From contig NZ_JAERSG010000006.1 in NCBI RefSeq assembly GCF_016735675.1, positions 1-64,000 on the forward strand: a DNA stretch of 64,000 bases. Reading direction: 5' to 3'. Positions within the stretch are counted from its first letter, which is position 1. Every line of letters starts with the position of its first letter. The notes under the pieces were generated by a model. That model saw only the letters and a program-made list of their open reading frames with translations, made no database searches and was not told the DNA's origin. The DNA comes from Nocardioides baculatus (GTDB taxonomy: Bacteria > Actinomycetota > Actinomycetes > Propionibacteriales > Nocardioidaceae). A program made the position numbers and the translations under genes. Shown in pieces: positions 7,689-16,721 of the stretch.

Positions 7689-9094
7689 GCACCGACATCG
7701 AGGCACGCCTCCGCGACGCGCTCGCCGCCCGCGCCGACCTCGTACGCCCCGAGGACCTGGAGCCGCTGGCGCCGGTCGTCGAGCTGCGCCCCCGTCTCAG
7801 CCGGCAGTCGCCCTGGGTGCTGCTCGCCACCGCCGCCGTGGTGCTCCTCGTGCTCGGCATCGTCTTCCAGGGTGTCGGTGGTCGCGAGCGCTCCGACCGG
7901 CTCGCGCCGGAGCCGGACGAGAAGATCGAGCTCCAGTTGCCGACCGACGTCGGACGGGACTGGAAGGCCGACGACATCTCGACCCCTGCCCGACTCGACC
8001 TCGACGGCGACGGGACCAAGGAGAAGGTCGTCTTCCTGGGCGAGCCCACCAAGAACTTCGACGGGCGGACCCGGCTGCAGACGACACTCAGCAGCACCGG
8101 GCAGGAGGCGTTCGGGATCGCTGAGCTGGGCACGACCATCGGCACGAGCGCGCTGCCGCCGATCGACGCTGACGGCGACGGTGACCAGGAGCTCGTGCTG
8201 CTGCGCGACGAGGCCTACTCCGGTCCCGTCACGGGCGGCTTCCCGATCGTGTTCGACCTGCGCGACGGCCTGCTCGTCGAGGCGGTCCCCGACGAGCCCG
8301 GGCTCTTGATCCGCGGTGAGCTCGTCGAGGAGGGGAGCGCGACCGAGTACTACGACAAGGTCCGCGTCGGGGACTTCTGGATCGAGGACGGCACCCTCCA
8401 CTCGAGCCGGTCCGTCGCGTCCTACGCGCGCGGCGCGGAGATGAGGTTCTCGCCGAAGGCCTACGTCGTGGACGCGTGGACGTGGACCCTCGACGACAAC
8501 GGGGCTCTGCGCCACGGCGAGACCGAGTGCCTCGTGCAGTCCTACGACAGCACGCGGGAGTGCGGCCTCGACCCCACGGACACGTTCACCTACCTCCCGC
8601 CCGAGCGGGCGTCCTACGTCGGCCTCGGCGAGACCGTCGACCTGACCGACGAGGCCGGCTACGGCTTCACCGCGCGCATCGAGGCGGATGCGGACCCTAG
8701 CCTGGTCGTCAACGGCTTCGGGGCCTCGATCCGGCAGCCGCTGGAGGTGCCCCAGCCGATGCTCGGCACGGTCCAGCCGACCTCGATCTTCTTCGACGGC
8801 GCCTCTCTCGTGATCACCTCGGCGACGGACCCGTCCGTGGTCCAGGTGTTCACGCAGAACGACGACCGGATGGTGCTGATGGACCCAGTGGGTGAGATCG
8901 ACCTGGCCGCCGACGACGGTCAGCAGACCTGGCTCACCGACAACGGGGCCGTCCTCTCCGCCCTGCCGGCCGACGACGGCGCCTGGGAGCTGTGGCAGTG
9001 GGTGATGGTCTCCCGGACGGAGATCGCCGCGCTGCCGTGGGCGACCGTGTGCATCGACGACGTCGACGACCCGACGGCGATCACCGCCTGCTGA
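7685..9094 (+). CDS. Membrane-anchored putative anti-sigma/sensor protein with calcium-loop (FG-GAP-like) repeats
   Basis: A 469-residue protein with a short cytoplasmic N-terminus of about 42 residues, one transmembrane helix at about 43-62, and a long extracytoplasmic domain. The cytoplasmic tail would contact the sigma factor encoded just upstream. It lacks the zinc-binding HxxxCxxC motif of classical anti-sigma domains. Outside the membrane two DxDxDG loops are visible, DLDGDGTKE at 105-113 and DADGDGDQE at 161-169. These resemble calcium-binding FG-GAP/VCBS or EF-hand-like loops and suggest a beta-propeller. Cysteines near the middle (ECLVQSYDSTRECG) and the C-terminus (VCIDD...AC) could form disulfides. 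The sensing role is inferred from the ATGA-coupled gene pair. Confidence 0.68.
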   Translation: MSTDIEARLRDALAARADLVRPEDLEPLAPVVELRPRLSRQSPWVLLATAAVVLLVLGIVFQGVGGRERSDRLAPEPDEKIELQLPTDVGRDWKADDISTPARLDLDGDGTKEKVVFLGEPTKNFDGRTRLQTTLSSTGQEAFGIAELGTTIGTSALPPIDADGDGDQELVLLRDEAYSGPVTGGFPIVFDLRDGLLVEAVPDEPGLLIRGELVEEGSATEYYDKVRVGDFWIEDGTLHSSRSVASYARGAEMRFSPKAYVVDAWTWTLDDNGALRHGETECLVQSYDSTRECGLDPTDTFTYLPPERASYVGLGETVDLTDEAGYGFTARIEADADPSLVVNGFGASIRQPLEVPQPMLGTVQPTSIFFDGASLVITSATDPSVVQVFTQNDDRMVLMDPVGEIDLAADDGQQTWLTDNGAVLSALPADDGAWELWQWVMVSRTEIAALPWATVCIDDVDDPTAITAC

Positions 9095-9586
9095 CTAGAG
9101 CAGCTTGCTGAAGGCCAGCAGGTCGACGCCCGCCACGGGCGACCAGTCGCGGCCGGGCTCGCGCTCGTAGCCGAGGCGTCCGTAGATCCGGTGGGCCGCG
9201 GTCATGGTCGCCAGCGACGAGAGCGCCATCCCGGTCGCGCCGTCCTCGCGGGCACGGTCCTCGCACAGCCGGGCGAGGGCGGTGCCGGCGCCCGATCGCT
9301 GGACCGTGGGGTCGACCGCGAGCATCCGGAACTCGCCCTCGTGGTCGCGCCCGATCTCGCGCCAGGGGGAGCCGGGCGGGCAGTAGGTCACGACCCCGAC
9401 GACCTCGTCGTCCACCACCGCGACCCACACCTCCGCCTGGGCGTCGCGGGTGGTGACGTCACGCAGCCGCTCGCGGTAGTCGTCCTCGGCACCGGTCAGC
9501 AGCGGGTCGTACGCCGCCACGCACACGTCGCCCGCGGCGGCGTGCTCGCCGGGCCGGATCCGGCGGACGCTGACCTCGCTCGTCAC
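9095..9586 (-). CDS. GNAT-family N-acetyltransferase
   Basis: A 163-residue single-domain acetyltransferase using acetyl-CoA. Motif A, with the pyrophosphate-binding QRSGAGTALAR turn, is at about residues 95-106, preceded by the beta strand FRMLAVDP. The beginning, SVRRIRPGEHAAAGDVCVAAY, is the usual GNAT first strand and helix, and the end IYGRLGYEREPG is the common LGF-type C-terminal motif. It starts with GTG at 9586, 8 bases after the stop of the IlvG-like gene on the same strand, so they form an operon. Its stop abuts the stop of the convergent sigma-partner gene with no spacer. The substrate (small amine or protein) is unknown. Confidence 0.8.
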   Translation of the reverse strand: MTSEVSVRRIRPGEHAAAGDVCVAAYDPLLTGAEDDYRERLRDVTTRDAQAEVWVAVVDDEVVGVVTYCPPGSPWREIGRDHEGEFRMLAVDPTVQRSGAGTALARLCEDRAREDGATGMALSSLATMTAAHRIYGRLGYEREPGRDWSPVAGVDLLAFSKLL

Positions 9587-9594
9587 ACGGGGCC

Positions 9595-11271
9595 TCAGAT
9601 GCCGAAGGTGTTGCGCGGGTAGGCGGCCTCGACGTCGGTGATCACGTTGACGAGGTAGGGCACCCCCGAGGCGTACGCCCGGTCGAGCGCGGGCCCGATC
9701 TGCTTCGGGTCGGTCACGGTCTCGCCGGCACCGCCGAGCGCCTTGACCACCTCGTCGTACGGCGTGCGCTGGGCGAGGTCGGCGACGACGTCGTAGCCGT
9801 AGAGCATCTGCATCGGGCCCTTCTCGAGGCCCCAGGCGGAGTTGTTGCCCATCACCATGACGACCGGCAGGTCGTGGCGGACGAGGGTGTCGACGTCCAT
9901 CAGCGAGAAGCCGGCGGCGCCGTCGCCGAGCAGCAGCGTGACCTGCGCGGACGGGCGGGCGATGCGGGCGGCGATCGCGGCACCGAGGCCCGCTCCGAGG
10001 CAGCCGTAGGGCCCGGGGTCGAGCCAGCCGCCGGGCCGCTTGGGCTCGACGTACTTGCCGGCGAACGACACGAAGTCACCGCCGTCGCCGATCACGACGG
10101 AGTCGTCCTCGAGGCGCGGGACGAGCTCGCCGTAGATCCGGGCCGGGTGGATCGGGTCGGCCTCGGCCGTCAGCAGCTGGGCGTCGCGCTCGGCGGCGGC
10201 CGTGACCTGGTCGCGCAGGCCGGCGGCCCAGTCGGTCCAGTCGGGCTTGTCGCCGCGCTCGATCGCTGCCTGGAGGCCGTCGAGGACCGTCGTCAGGTCG
10301 CCGGCGACGGAGCCCGCGAGCTCGGCGTGCCCCGAGACCTGGCCGGGGGAGTCGGCGATGTGGACGACCTTCGCGAAGACGCCGTCCGGGTTCTTGTCCG
10401 GCCCGCCGAACGCGCCGTAGCCCAGGCGGAAGTCGAGCGGGGTGCCGACGACCACGACGAGGTCGGCGCCCGAGAGCGCGGTGCCGCGCGCCTTCGTGAC
10501 GAGCGAGGGGTGGCCGCCGGGGATCAGGCCGCGGCCCATGCCGTTGGTCAGGGTCGGGATGCCGAGGTCCTCGACGAAGCGGAGCGCGGCGGCCTCGGCG
10601 TGGTCGGCCCACACGTCGGTGCCCAGGATCAGCACGGGCCGCCTCGCCTGCGCGAGCAGTCGGGCGACGGCCTGGATCGCGTCGCCATCGGGCTCGATGC
10701 GGGTGCCCTCGCCGGAGCCGACCGCACCGGTCGAGGAGTCGAAGAACGCGTCCATCGGCACGTCGACGAAGACGGGGCCGCGGTGGCTGGAGCGGGCGAG
10801 CGTGAAGGCCTCGTCGATGCCGCCGGCCACGTCGCCTGCGGTCATCAGGGTCTTCGCGGCCTTGGCGACCGAGGCGATGATCGGCGGCTGGTCGAGCTCC
10901 TGCAGCGAGCCGGTGCCCCAGCGGTTCTGCGGGGCGCGACCGCCGACGACGACCATCGGGGAGCCGGCGAACTGGGCCTGCGCGATCGCGCTGATGCCGT
11001 TGGTGACGCCGGGGCCGGCGGTCAGGACCGCGAGGCCGGGGACGCGGGTGAGCTTGCCGGTCGCTTCGGCGGCGAACGCGGCGGTCTGCTCGTGGCGTAC
11101 GTCGAGGAGCCGCATCTGCGGCCCGTCGCCGTCCTGGAGCTTGACCGCGCCGTCGTACATCGGGAAGACGTGCGCACCGGACAGCGTGAACATCGTCTCC
11201 ACGCCGTGGGCGCGGGCGACGTGGACGGCCAGCTCGCCGCTGTGGCCCGAGATCTCGCTCTGCTCGCTCAT
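9595..11271 (-). CDS. IlvG-like acetolactate synthase / ThDP-dependent enzyme
   Basis: A 558-residue thiamine-diphosphate enzyme with the three-domain layout of the acetohydroxyacid synthase family: PYR, central, PP. The PYR domain carries the activating glutamate in VRHEQTAAFAAEA (about residues 58-70). The PP domain has the Mg/ThDP motif GDGAAGFSLMDVD...MGNNSAWG around 447-480. It resembles the mycobacterial IlvG (Rv1820) group rather than IlvB: about 60 residues shorter than IlvB, similar order of motifs, and a matching C-terminal AAYPRN ending. No small regulatory subunit gene adjoins, so a true role in branched-chain amino acid synthesis is uncertain. Other ThDP lyases, such as 2-hydroxyacyl-CoA lyase, are alternatives. 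A -10-like TAGTGT lies 7 bases before the ATG, suggesting a leaderless message. Confidence 0.72.
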   Translation of the reverse strand: MSEQSEISGHSGELAVHVARAHGVETMFTLSGAHVFPMYDGAVKLQDGDGPQMRLLDVRHEQTAAFAAEATGKLTRVPGLAVLTAGPGVTNGISAIAQAQFAGSPMVVVGGRAPQNRWGTGSLQELDQPPIIASVAKAAKTLMTAGDVAGGIDEAFTLARSSHRGPVFVDVPMDAFFDSSTGAVGSGEGTRIEPDGDAIQAVARLLAQARRPVLILGTDVWADHAEAAALRFVEDLGIPTLTNGMGRGLIPGGHPSLVTKARGTALSGADLVVVVGTPLDFRLGYGAFGGPDKNPDGVFAKVVHIADSPGQVSGHAELAGSVAGDLTTVLDGLQAAIERGDKPDWTDWAAGLRDQVTAAAERDAQLLTAEADPIHPARIYGELVPRLEDDSVVIGDGGDFVSFAGKYVEPKRPGGWLDPGPYGCLGAGLGAAIAARIARPSAQVTLLLGDGAAGFSLMDVDTLVRHDLPVVMVMGNNSAWGLEKGPMQMLYGYDVVADLAQRTPYDEVVKALGGAGETVTDPKQIGPALDRAYASGVPYLVNVITDVEAAYPRNTFGI

Positions 11272-11278
11272 GCAGAGG

Positions 11279-11284
11279 ACACTA
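11279..11284 (-). promoter_or_regulatory. Predicted -10 element of a leaderless promoter for the IlvG-like gene
   Basis: On the minus strand TAGTGT fits the TANNNT -10 pattern and ends 7 bases before the ATG at 11271, placing the transcription start at or next to the start codon. No Shine-Dalgarno sequence is visible. Predicted from sequence only. Confidence 0.4.
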
Positions 11285-11292
11285 GCGGTCGG

Positions 11293-12159
11293 CTACTCGC
11301 CAGTACGCGCCCGAAGGAAGGGGGCGTTGCTCAGGCGGAGCGCCTCGATGACGACCAGCAGCAGGTCGGACCGGACCTCCGGTGGCGCGGGGGCCAGCGA
11401 GAGCTGGACGAACAGCGCGCGCAGGAAGGCCTGGGGGGCCGCGGTGCGGGCGTAGGGATCGTGGTCGACCGGACCCGAGAACGGGTTGCCGGCCGCGCCG
11501 ATGCGGTGCACCCACGGCTCGAGGACGTCGGTGCCGAGCGTGTCGCGGCGCAGGATCTGCATGGCGGCCGCGGCCATCCGGTCCGGCTCGCCGGCGGCGA
11601 GGGGCACGTCGGCGGGCTGGAGGAGGAGCCGCTCGGCGAGCACGTCGAGGAGCGCCTCGTGCTCGGCCGCGCCGAGGTGCGGTGACTCCCCGAGGGCGCC
11701 GATCGCGTCCGCGCCGTGCGCGATGGCGTGCGCCCACCCCTTGTCGGGGACCCACCCGCGGGTGTCGGTCTCGGTGAGGAACCAGACCGCGATCCGGTCG
11801 CCCCAGTCGAGGATCTTGCCGACCGGCAGCAGGTGCTCCTCGTTGTCCCGCTCGATGCAGCACGCGACGATCAGGGCGCTGAAGCTGCGCCGGAAGACGC
11901 TGTCGGTGCCGGTCTCGCCCAGTCCGACCGACAGGCCGGCGACCATGCCGTCGCCGAGGCCGACGAGCAGGTCGTCGTAGACGCCCCGGTCGATCCAGGT
12001 CGCCAGCGCGGGGAACGCGGTGCCGTCACGCACCTCCGGCCGCGTGGACCCCAGCATCGTGGTGAGCTCGGCCGTCAGGTCGTCGAGGGGGCGGTCCGCC
12101 GGGACCTCGAAGTCGGCGGCCTGCACCTGGTCCCAGTACCCCGTCGACATGTCGGCCAT
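11293..12159 (-). CDS. DUF2785 domain-containing protein
   Basis: A 288-residue helical protein of the DUF2785 family, whose function is not established. The recognisable core is WVPDKGWAHAIAHGADAIG (about residues 128-146), followed by the LAERLLLQPADVP helix. The sequence looks like an all-alpha repeat protein and is cytoplasmic, with no signal peptide. The ATG at 12159 follows the GH35 gene by 24 bases on the same strand, but a perfect GC-rich palindrome between them may separate their transcription. A second ATG nine bases downstream is an equally possible start. It precedes the IlvG-like gene by 21 bases; no metabolic link between the two is evident. Confidence 0.75.
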   Translation of the reverse strand: MADMSTGYWDQVQAADFEVPADRPLDDLTAELTTMLGSTRPEVRDGTAFPALATWIDRGVYDDLLVGLGDGMVAGLSVGLGETGTDSVFRRSFSALIVACCIERDNEEHLLPVGKILDWGDRIAVWFLTETDTRGWVPDKGWAHAIAHGADAIGALGESPHLGAAEHEALLDVLAERLLLQPADVPLAAGEPDRMAAAAMQILRRDTLGTDVLEPWVHRIGAAGNPFSGPVDHDPYARTAAPQAFLRALFVQLSLAPAPPEVRSDLLLVVIEALRLSNAPFLRARTGE

Positions 12160-12164
12160 CCTGC

Positions 12165-12180
12165 CACCCTCCGGAGGGTG
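12165..12180 (-). terminator. GC-rich palindrome after the GH35 gene, candidate terminator or attenuator
   Basis: CACCCTCCGGAGGGTG is a perfect 16-base palindrome between the GH35 stop (12184) and the DUF2785 start (12159). As RNA it gives a strong 6-bp stem with a CCGG loop. There is no U-tract, as is common in high-GC actinobacteria. It also supplies the GGAGGG ribosome site of the downstream gene, so it could instead control that gene's translation. Confidence 0.4.
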
Positions 12181-12183
12181 CCC

Positions 12184-14538
12184 CTAACCGAACCTGAGCG
12201 ACAGCGGTCCCGGCCCGCCGGTCACGCGTACGACGCCGCCCGGGCCCTCGTCGACGACGTAGGACGGGTCCTCGACGACCGGCGTCCCCGGGGCGAGCAG
12301 CACGGTGGTGCGGCCGTCCCGGTCGAGCCCCGGCGCGAGGTCGAGGCGGTCGGGGGAGTGGCCCGTGACCTCGGCGCTCGCCCACGCGACGCGACGCCCG
12401 GCGACGTCGAGCCCGAGCGGCAGGACGTGCCCGCTGCGACCGGGCACGTGCAGGGCGCCCCCGTCGGGCAGGTCGACGCCCTCGATCGTGAGGGTGACGT
12501 CCATGGCGACGGCCGAGTGGTTGATCAGGTGGACCGCGCGCTGGCCGTCGTCGGCGGCCGTGGTGGTCGTGAGCACACCCGGCCACGGAGCGTCGACCCG
12601 GACGGCGGCGCGCGTGCCCAGGTGGGCCATCGCACGCTCGACCAGCGTCGGGTCGGACGGCAGCCCCGCGGTCAGGACGACGGCGCGGCCGGACCCGGCG
12701 CTCACCGAGACGCCGCACACGGCGCCGTCCACGTCGGTCAGCACGACCTCGCCGTCGGGGGCGTCGATCTCCTGTCGCCAGCCGACGCGGACCTCCGGGC
12801 CGGGCGCCGCCCAGCCGTGGCGGACGACCGAGGGGAAGAAGTGCTCGTTGTCGTGGACGAACCCGCCGGGGCGGATGCCGAGGCCGTCGGCGAGGACCGT
12901 GCAGGGATCACCCGCCAGGTCGCGCTCGGGCAGCCGGCCGAGGTGGAGCAGGCCGCCGCCCGCGCGCACGTGGTCGAGGACCCGCTGCTGCACCTCGGCG
13001 GACACGAACCGGCCGGACGCGAGCGCCAGCACCGATCCGGGCGCGGGGTCGCGCTCCTCGAGGTGCACGGCTCCGAACCGGAAGCCCGCGAGCATCAGCG
13101 AGCGCGGGAGGAACCGGCGCTGGCCTCCGCCGCGGTGGGCGGCCAGGTCGTCGACGACCCCGGACATGATCGTCGAGTCCGGGTGGTGGTACTCGGTGGC
13201 GTAGGCGTCGAGGACGAGGCCGAGCGCCACGTCGTCGTGCTCCTCGCTCATCCGCGACAGCCACTCCTGCTGGGCGGTCATCGCGCGGGCCGTGCGGGCC
13301 GTGGCGTCGTACGCGAACCCGCGCTGGCCCTCCGGCCCGATCGGCGCGGCCGTGCCGTGCCGCTCGCCGGTGAAGCTGAGCCGGTCGTTGCCGTCGCCCA
13401 CGACCTCGTCGAGCGGCGGGTTGATGCCGCCGGCGAGCAGGTAGTAGTTGATCAGCCGGTTGCCCTGGGCGATGCACAGGCGCGTCTTGAGGTCGACCGT
13501 GGACGGGTCGTGCTGGCTCTCGATGCCGCCGCTGTAGTCGCCCGTCCCGGCCTCGAACTCCAGCGACGTGAGCGGCTGGTGCTCGTCGTGGACGGCGTCC
13601 ATGAAGGCGTTCATCACGTAGAGGTCGGTGAGCGTGTCCGAGGTGGCGGCGCCGAGGTAGTGGTCGGAGCCCGACACCATGCCCGGGATCCCGGAGTAGG
13701 TGCCCACCAGCTGGCTGATCCCGATCGGGAACGGTCCGCCGCTGCCGGCCTCGGTGCCGTGGATGTTGATGAGGAAGGGCACGTCGCGCACACCGCGCTC
13801 CTCGCACAGCTTGCGCAGCGCGACGACGTACGCCGCGAAGCGCTCGCGCATGAAGAGCCCGAGGTCGACGCGCAGCCGGCCGGCGACCGACTCGTCGGGG
13901 GTGCGGCTGACCGGGTAGCGGTCGCTGCCGCGGTGCTCGTCCACCCAGCGGCCGAAGTCGTCGAGCAGCCCGTCCGTGAGGTCGGGGCTGTTGGTGACCC
14001 ACGCGAGCATGCCCACCTCGTTGTCGAGCTGGACGCCGATGACGTTGCCGCCCTGCGGCTGCAGCCGGCGCGCGAGCACCGGCATGATCGCGTCGTACCA
14101 GCGCGCGGTCTCGGCCAGGAACGCCGGAGCCAGGTAGTCGACGGTCCGCGACGGCGTCGGCCGCCCGTCCCAGCCGACCGGCACGACCTCGGGGTGCTCG
14201 TCGTAGACGCGGTAGGGGATGCCCTCGTTCTTGAGCTCGGCCATCACGAACGGGCCGGGGCGGGCGATGAAGAGCAGCCCCTTCTCGGCGCACAGGTCGA
14301 TGAAGGCCGCGACGTCGCGCTCGGGGCGGGTGGCGCCGGTGACGTCGACGGTGCCGTCGGGCAGCTCGTGGAAGAGCCAGGGGATGTACGACGCCACGGC
14401 CGTGCACCCGGCCTCGACGACCAGGTCGAGGCGCTGCTCCCACTCCGCGCGGGCGACGCGGAAGTAGTGCACCTCGCCGGCCATCAGCAGGCGCGGCTCG
14501 CCGTCGATGACGATCTGCTTGTCGCGGACCTCGATCAC
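12184..14538 (-). CDS. GH35 family glycosidase/transglycosidase, candidate beta-1,2-glucosyltransferase
   Basis: A 784-residue cytoplasmic enzyme with no signal peptide. The N-terminal TIM barrel carries the GH35 opening GEVHYFRVARAEWEQRL (residues 21-37), a probable acid/base Glu174 in QLDNEVG, and a probable nucleophile around Glu327 in TSLEFEAG. Beta-sandwich-like domains follow. Most GH35 members are beta-galactosidases. However, a GH35 enzyme of Ignavibacterium album (IALB_1185) in a beta-1,2-glucan cluster was shown to be a beta-1,2-glucosyltransferase acting on sophorose. The neighbours here (GH94, GH3) point the same way, and Glu101 lies almost where that enzyme has its donor-site Glu102. 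The GTG start overlaps the GH3 stop (GTGA), so it is the third gene of the operon. Beta-galactosidase remains the default alternative. Confidence 0.75.
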   Translation of the reverse strand: MIEVRDKQIVIDGEPRLLMAGEVHYFRVARAEWEQRLDLVVEAGCTAVASYIPWLFHELPDGTVDVTGATRPERDVAAFIDLCAEKGLLFIARPGPFVMAELKNEGIPYRVYDEHPEVVPVGWDGRPTPSRTVDYLAPAFLAETARWYDAIMPVLARRLQPQGGNVIGVQLDNEVGMLAWVTNSPDLTDGLLDDFGRWVDEHRGSDRYPVSRTPDESVAGRLRVDLGLFMRERFAAYVVALRKLCEERGVRDVPFLINIHGTEAGSGGPFPIGISQLVGTYSGIPGMVSGSDHYLGAATSDTLTDLYVMNAFMDAVHDEHQPLTSLEFEAGTGDYSGGIESQHDPSTVDLKTRLCIAQGNRLINYYLLAGGINPPLDEVVGDGNDRLSFTGERHGTAAPIGPEGQRGFAYDATARTARAMTAQQEWLSRMSEEHDDVALGLVLDAYATEYHHPDSTIMSGVVDDLAAHRGGGQRRFLPRSLMLAGFRFGAVHLEERDPAPGSVLALASGRFVSAEVQQRVLDHVRAGGGLLHLGRLPERDLAGDPCTVLADGLGIRPGGFVHDNEHFFPSVVRHGWAAPGPEVRVGWRQEIDAPDGEVVLTDVDGAVCGVSVSAGSGRAVVLTAGLPSDPTLVERAMAHLGTRAAVRVDAPWPGVLTTTTAADDGQRAVHLINHSAVAMDVTLTIEGVDLPDGGALHVPGRSGHVLPLGLDVAGRRVAWASAEVTGHSPDRLDLAPGLDRDGRTTVLLAPGTPVVEDPSYVVDEGPGGVVRVTGGPGPLSLRFG

Positions 14539-16721
14539 GGGCGCACCTCCGCGGCGGTCACGCGCAGCGAGACCTGCTGGAGGGACGCTGCGTCGGGGCC
14601 GGTCAGCAGCAGCACCTCACCCTCGTCGACGCGCTCGGTCAGGGAGGTCCCGAAGTAGGAGAACGCGGTGGGGCTGACCTCGAAGGTCACGTCCGCGCTC
14701 TCGCCGGGCTCGAGGTCGACCGACCTCCAGTCGAGCAGCTCGACGAGGGGTCTCGTCACCTGCGCGACCGGGTCGCGGAAGTAGGCCTGCACGACCTCCG
14801 TGCAGGGACGGTCGCCGGTGTTGGTGACGGTGACCGTCAGCGTGGTGGCCGACTCCAGCCCGAGCTCGTCGTCCGACACCCGCGGGGCGCCGTACGCGAC
14901 GGTGGAGTAGGTGAGGCCGTGACCGAACGGCAGGCGGGGGTAGGTCAGGGCGTCGACGTAGCGACCCTCCCGGTGGTCGACGTCGGCGCGGATGAGACGT
15001 CCGGTCGGCCGCTGGTGGGTGCTGGTCGGGATGTGGCCGGTCGACAGCGGGAAGGTCATCGGCAGCCGGCCGTGCGGGGCCACGTCGCCGCTCAGCACGT
15101 CGGCGAGGGCGTTGCCGGCCTCGATGCCCGGGTGCCACGCCACGATCACGGTGTCGGCGAGGTCGAGCACCTCGGTGAGGTCGAGCGGACGACCCGTGTA
15201 GACGACCACGACGAGGGGCTTGCGGAGGCCGGCGAGGGTGCGGACCTGGTCGAGCTGGCCCGGCGGGAGGCGGAGGTCGGAGACGGAGTTGGCCTCGCCC
15301 GACCGGTTGGGGTGCTCGCCGACGAGCGCGACGGTGACGTCGGCGGTGCGGGCGAGCTGGACGGTGCGGTCGGGGAAGCGGCCGTCGTCGACGGTCACGC
15401 GGTCGCCGAGTCGCTCGGCCAGGCCGGCGGCCGGGGTGACGACCTCCTCGGCCCGCCCGTCGAGCACCCACGTGCCGAGCAGGACGTCGCCCTCGTGCAC
15501 GAAGCCGCCGGTGAGGAGCACCGACGCGTCGTCCGCAAGCGGCAGCACACCGTCGTTCTTCACGAGCACGTGGGACGCGACGCCGGCACGTCGGGCCAGG
15601 GCGCGGCTCTCCGCGGTGGGGGCGTTGCCCTCGGGGCGGTTGCCCGGTGCGGCGGACCCGTCGAAGAGGCCGAGGCGGAACTTCATCCGCAGCACCCGGC
15701 GGCAGGCGTCGTCGACGAGCGCCTCGTCGACCTCGCCGTCGCGGACCAGGTCGGCGAGGTGGGCGAGGTAGGCGCCGCTGACCATGTCGAGGTCGACGCC
15801 GGCCTTGATCGCCAGGCGGGCGGCCTCGCGGTCGTCCTCGGCGACGCCGGCGAAGACGATCTGGCCGATGCCGTTCCAGTCGGCGACGACCACGCCGTCG
15901 AAGCCCCACTCGCCCTTGAGCACGTCGCGCAGGAGGTGCCGGTGGGCGTGCATCGGGATGCCGTCGACGTCGTTGAAGGCGGCCATCACGCTCATCACGC
16001 CGGACTCGACGGCCGCGCGGAACGGGCGCAGGTGCAGGTTGCGCAGGGTGTTCTCGCCGACCGACACGGTGTCGTAGTCGCGCCCGCCTGCTGACAGGCC
16101 GTAGCCGACGAAGTGCTTGGCGCAGGCACCGAGCCGGTCGGGCTGGGACGGGTCGTCGCCCTGGAAGCCCTGGGTCGCGGCGGCCGCGAGGCGGGACGCC
16201 AGCACGGGCGCCTCGCCGAACGACTCCGCCACCCGGCCCCAGCGGGGCTCCTCGGAGATGTCGAGCATGGGGGAGAAGGTCCACGCGATGCCGTCGACGA
16301 TCGCCTCGCGCGCGGCGGTCTCGGCCGCCTGGCGCACCAGCTCTGGGTCGAACGACGCCGCCAGGCCGAGCGGGATCGGCGCGACCGAGCGGTGGCCGTG
16401 GATCACGTCGCGCCCGAAGAGCACCGGGATGCCGAGCCGGCTGCCGCCGACCGCGAGCTCCTGGATCTCGTCGATGACGCCCACCAGGACGCCGTCGTCG
16501 CGCTCGTTGCCTGCCGTCGCTCCGGACGCGTAGAGGCTCGACCCGATGCGGCCGGCGCGCAGCGCGTCGGCGTCCTCGCCGGGGTTGATGTTGGCCACCT
16601 GGTGCAGCTGGCCGACCTTGTCGTCCAGCGTCATCTCGGCCAGCAGGGCGTCGACCCGCGACTCGGTGTCGAGCGCGGGGTCGAGCCAGGTGCGGGTGTC
16701 GGGCTGGTGTGTGGTCGTCAT
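14535..16721 (-). CDS. GH3 beta-glucosidase
   Basis: A 728-residue intracellular GH3 beta-glucosidase that removes terminal glucose from short beta-glucosides. Domain order is the (beta/alpha)8 barrel, the alpha/beta sandwich and a C-terminal fibronectin-III-like domain. The KHFVGYG substrate motif is present. The nucleophile aspartate is in GVVVADWNG near residue 280, and the likely acid/base Glu is in NRSGEANSV near 475. The start ATG at 16721 overlaps the GH94 stop as TGATG, and the end overlaps the GH35 start. In known beta-1,2-glucan loci of Listeria a GH3 enzyme working on sophorose sits beside the GH94 phosphorylase, which this arrangement matches. Linkage preference here is an inference from context. 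Confidence 0.88.
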   Translation of the reverse strand: MTTTHQPDTRTWLDPALDTESRVDALLAEMTLDDKVGQLHQVANINPGEDADALRAGRIGSSLYASGATAGNERDDGVLVGVIDEIQELAVGGSRLGIPVLFGRDVIHGHRSVAPIPLGLAASFDPELVRQAAETAAREAIVDGIAWTFSPMLDISEEPRWGRVAESFGEAPVLASRLAAAATQGFQGDDPSQPDRLGACAKHFVGYGLSAGGRDYDTVSVGENTLRNLHLRPFRAAVESGVMSVMAAFNDVDGIPMHAHRHLLRDVLKGEWGFDGVVVADWNGIGQIVFAGVAEDDREAARLAIKAGVDLDMVSGAYLAHLADLVRDGEVDEALVDDACRRVLRMKFRLGLFDGSAAPGNRPEGNAPTAESRALARRAGVASHVLVKNDGVLPLADDASVLLTGGFVHEGDVLLGTWVLDGRAEEVVTPAAGLAERLGDRVTVDDGRFPDRTVQLARTADVTVALVGEHPNRSGEANSVSDLRLPPGQLDQVRTLAGLRKPLVVVVYTGRPLDLTEVLDLADTVIVAWHPGIEAGNALADVLSGDVAPHGRLPMTFPLSTGHIPTSTHQRPTGRLIRADVDHREGRYVDALTYPRLPFGHGLTYSTVAYGAPRVSDDELGLESATTLTVTVTNTGDRPCTEVVQAYFRDPVAQVTRPLVELLDWRSVDLEPGESADVTFEVSPTAFSYFGTSLTERVDEGEVLLLTGPDAASLQQVSLRVTAAEVRP

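Noticed and set aside
9595..11271. Calling this gene the biosynthetic acetolactate synthase IlvB
   Set aside because: It is about 60 residues shorter than IlvB, has no small-subunit gene beside it, and resembles the IlvG group, so the pathway role is left open.
11716..14658. A 980-codon open frame on the plus strand
   Set aside because: It is antisense to the GH35 gene. High GC at third positions leaves opposite frames free of stops; the translation is Arg/Gly/Ala/Val-rich with no domain and no ribosome site.
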